Shown: positions 13,482 to 13,954 of the stretch, piece after piece
Layout: the number at the start of each line of letters is the position of its first letter
Numbering within the stretch: the first letter of the stretch is position 1
From: Methylococcaceae bacterium
GTDB taxonomy: Bacteria; Pseudomonadota; Gammaproteobacteria; Methylococcales; Methylococcaceae
DNA: 13,954 nucleotides
Assembly (NCBI GenBank): GCA_012026715.1
Contig: VEPB01000388.1
Location: 1 to 13,954 of the forward strand
Direction of reading: 5' to 3'
The notes under the pieces: model-generated
Told to the model about the DNA's origin: nothing
Seen by the model: the letters and a program-made list of their open reading frames with translations, nothing else
Database searches by the model: none
Made by a program: the position numbers and the translations under genes

Positions 13482-13954
13482 ATGAAAAGACTCACGGACA
13501 ATGATGGCATGTTCCAACAGGAATTCGGTGTTCCTGATCGCGCCATCGACCGAAGCGATCCCTTCTACGACCTCGGAGCCACAGTCCCCGGCGGCGTTTC
13601 TTCAGATCGAGGTTCCGCACCCGCCTCGATAGCCGCCGAATCGGGCGACACGACAACCCGAACCGTCGACCCGCCAACTGCCGACACCCCGATCACGGCC
13701 GCCGCGCCGCCGCCAGCCGATGCCGGCGGCGCGGTCACCGTGCGCGAAGCCGATCCGGCGGTGAACGGCGGCCGGCTGGAAGTCGTGTTCATCGAATCGA
13801 ACGTCCCCGACATTCAGGTGCTGGTGAACGGCGTAAAGCCGGGGGTCGAAGTCGTCCTGCTGGAGGCCTCTCGGGACGGCTTGGCGCAGATGGCCGGATA
13901 TCTGGAGGGGCGGACGGACATCGATGCCATCCATATCGTCTCCCACGGTGCCGA
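13482..13954 (+). CDS. N-terminal part of a giant DUF4347-type surface protein (runs off the right edge)
   Basis: 157 residues are visible. The ATG at 13482-13484 has GGAGG five bases upstream. Residues 1-90 are low-complexity and Pro/Ala/Thr/Asp-rich. From about residue 98, RLEVVFIESNVPDIQVLV, then GVEVVLLEASRDGLAQM and IDAIHIVSHGA, match the DUF4347 domain. That domain heads many very large, repeat-rich secreted adhesins in gammaproteobacteria and cyanobacteria, which usually continue into Ca-binding or cadherin-like repeats and leave through type I secretion. The visible part has no cleavable signal peptide, consistent with that route. The LEPR-type motif often seen near the start of such proteins is absent or altered here (SDPFYDLG). 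The rest of the gene is off the window. Confidence 0.82.
   Translation, partial: MKRLTDNDGMFQQEFGVPDRAIDRSDPFYDLGATVPGGVSSDRGSAPASIAAESGDTTTRTVDPPTADTPITAAAPPPADAGGAVTVREADPAVNGGRLEVVFIESNVPDIQVLVNGVKPGVEVVLLEASRDGLAQMAGYLEGRTDIDAIHIVSHGA

Noticed and set aside
1..13954. CRISPR array or tRNA genes
   Set aside because: I saw no evenly spaced direct repeats and no cloverleaf with a CCA-like end on either strand by eye; a tRNA scan would settle this.

Overview
The window is high-GC bacterial DNA. The short conserved operon yajD-slyX-arfB points to a gammaproteobacterium. Dispersed inverted repeats, a tail-collar protein beside a DUF6916-type protein, and a DUF4347-type giant surface protein suggest a methanotroph-like lineage (Methylococcaceae or a relative). 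That placement is inference from gene content, not a database match.

Layout. Positions 1-423 hold the edge of a Phd/VapC toxin-antitoxin pair on the minus strand, with a palindrome just before the antitoxin start. Positions 489-1806 are a decayed restriction-modification locus on the minus strand. It keeps the N-terminus of a type III-like helicase/restriction subunit, broken by a nonsense codon and frameshifts, followed by what looks like the C-terminus of a DNA methylase. The methylase tail carries a roughly 100-bp inverted-repeat (REPIN-like) element that is read through in frame. Positions 1959-2974 hold the tight operon yajD-slyX-arfB (minus), ending in a hairpin that overlaps the arfB stop codon. 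Positions 3458-5983 encode a secreted protein with about seven propeller blades, three PKD/REJ-like domains and a cysteine-bearing C-terminal domain.

Positions 6019-7781 (minus) form a three-gene unit with 4-6 bp junctions: an AspH-like Fe(II)/2-oxoglutarate hydroxylase, a roughly 65-residue Nif11-like protein, and a PAPS-type sulfotransferase-like protein. Together they look like a modification cassette. Divergent from it (plus strand) run a tail-collar (microcystin-dependent-type) protein, a DUF6916-like protein, and a roughly 1000-residue fusion of TPRs, a GT9-like glycosyltransferase and an FkbM-like methyltransferase. The SAM-binding and IKIDVEG-type motifs of the FkbM part are eroded.

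A GNAT acetyltransferase (minus) follows. A roughly 750-bp non-coding stretch then carries a composite inverted repeat, a 17-bp palindrome and a perfect 9-bp hairpin placed just before the ribosome-binding site of a DUF4347-type giant protein, which runs off the window.

The region from 6 kb to the end reads as an accessory locus for building or decorating a surface or tail-fibre-like product. The tailoring-type enzymes (hydroxylase, sulfotransferase, glycosyltransferase, methyltransferase-like domain, acetyltransferase) sit beside collar, DUF6916 and DUF4347 proteins. How they cooperate is inference.
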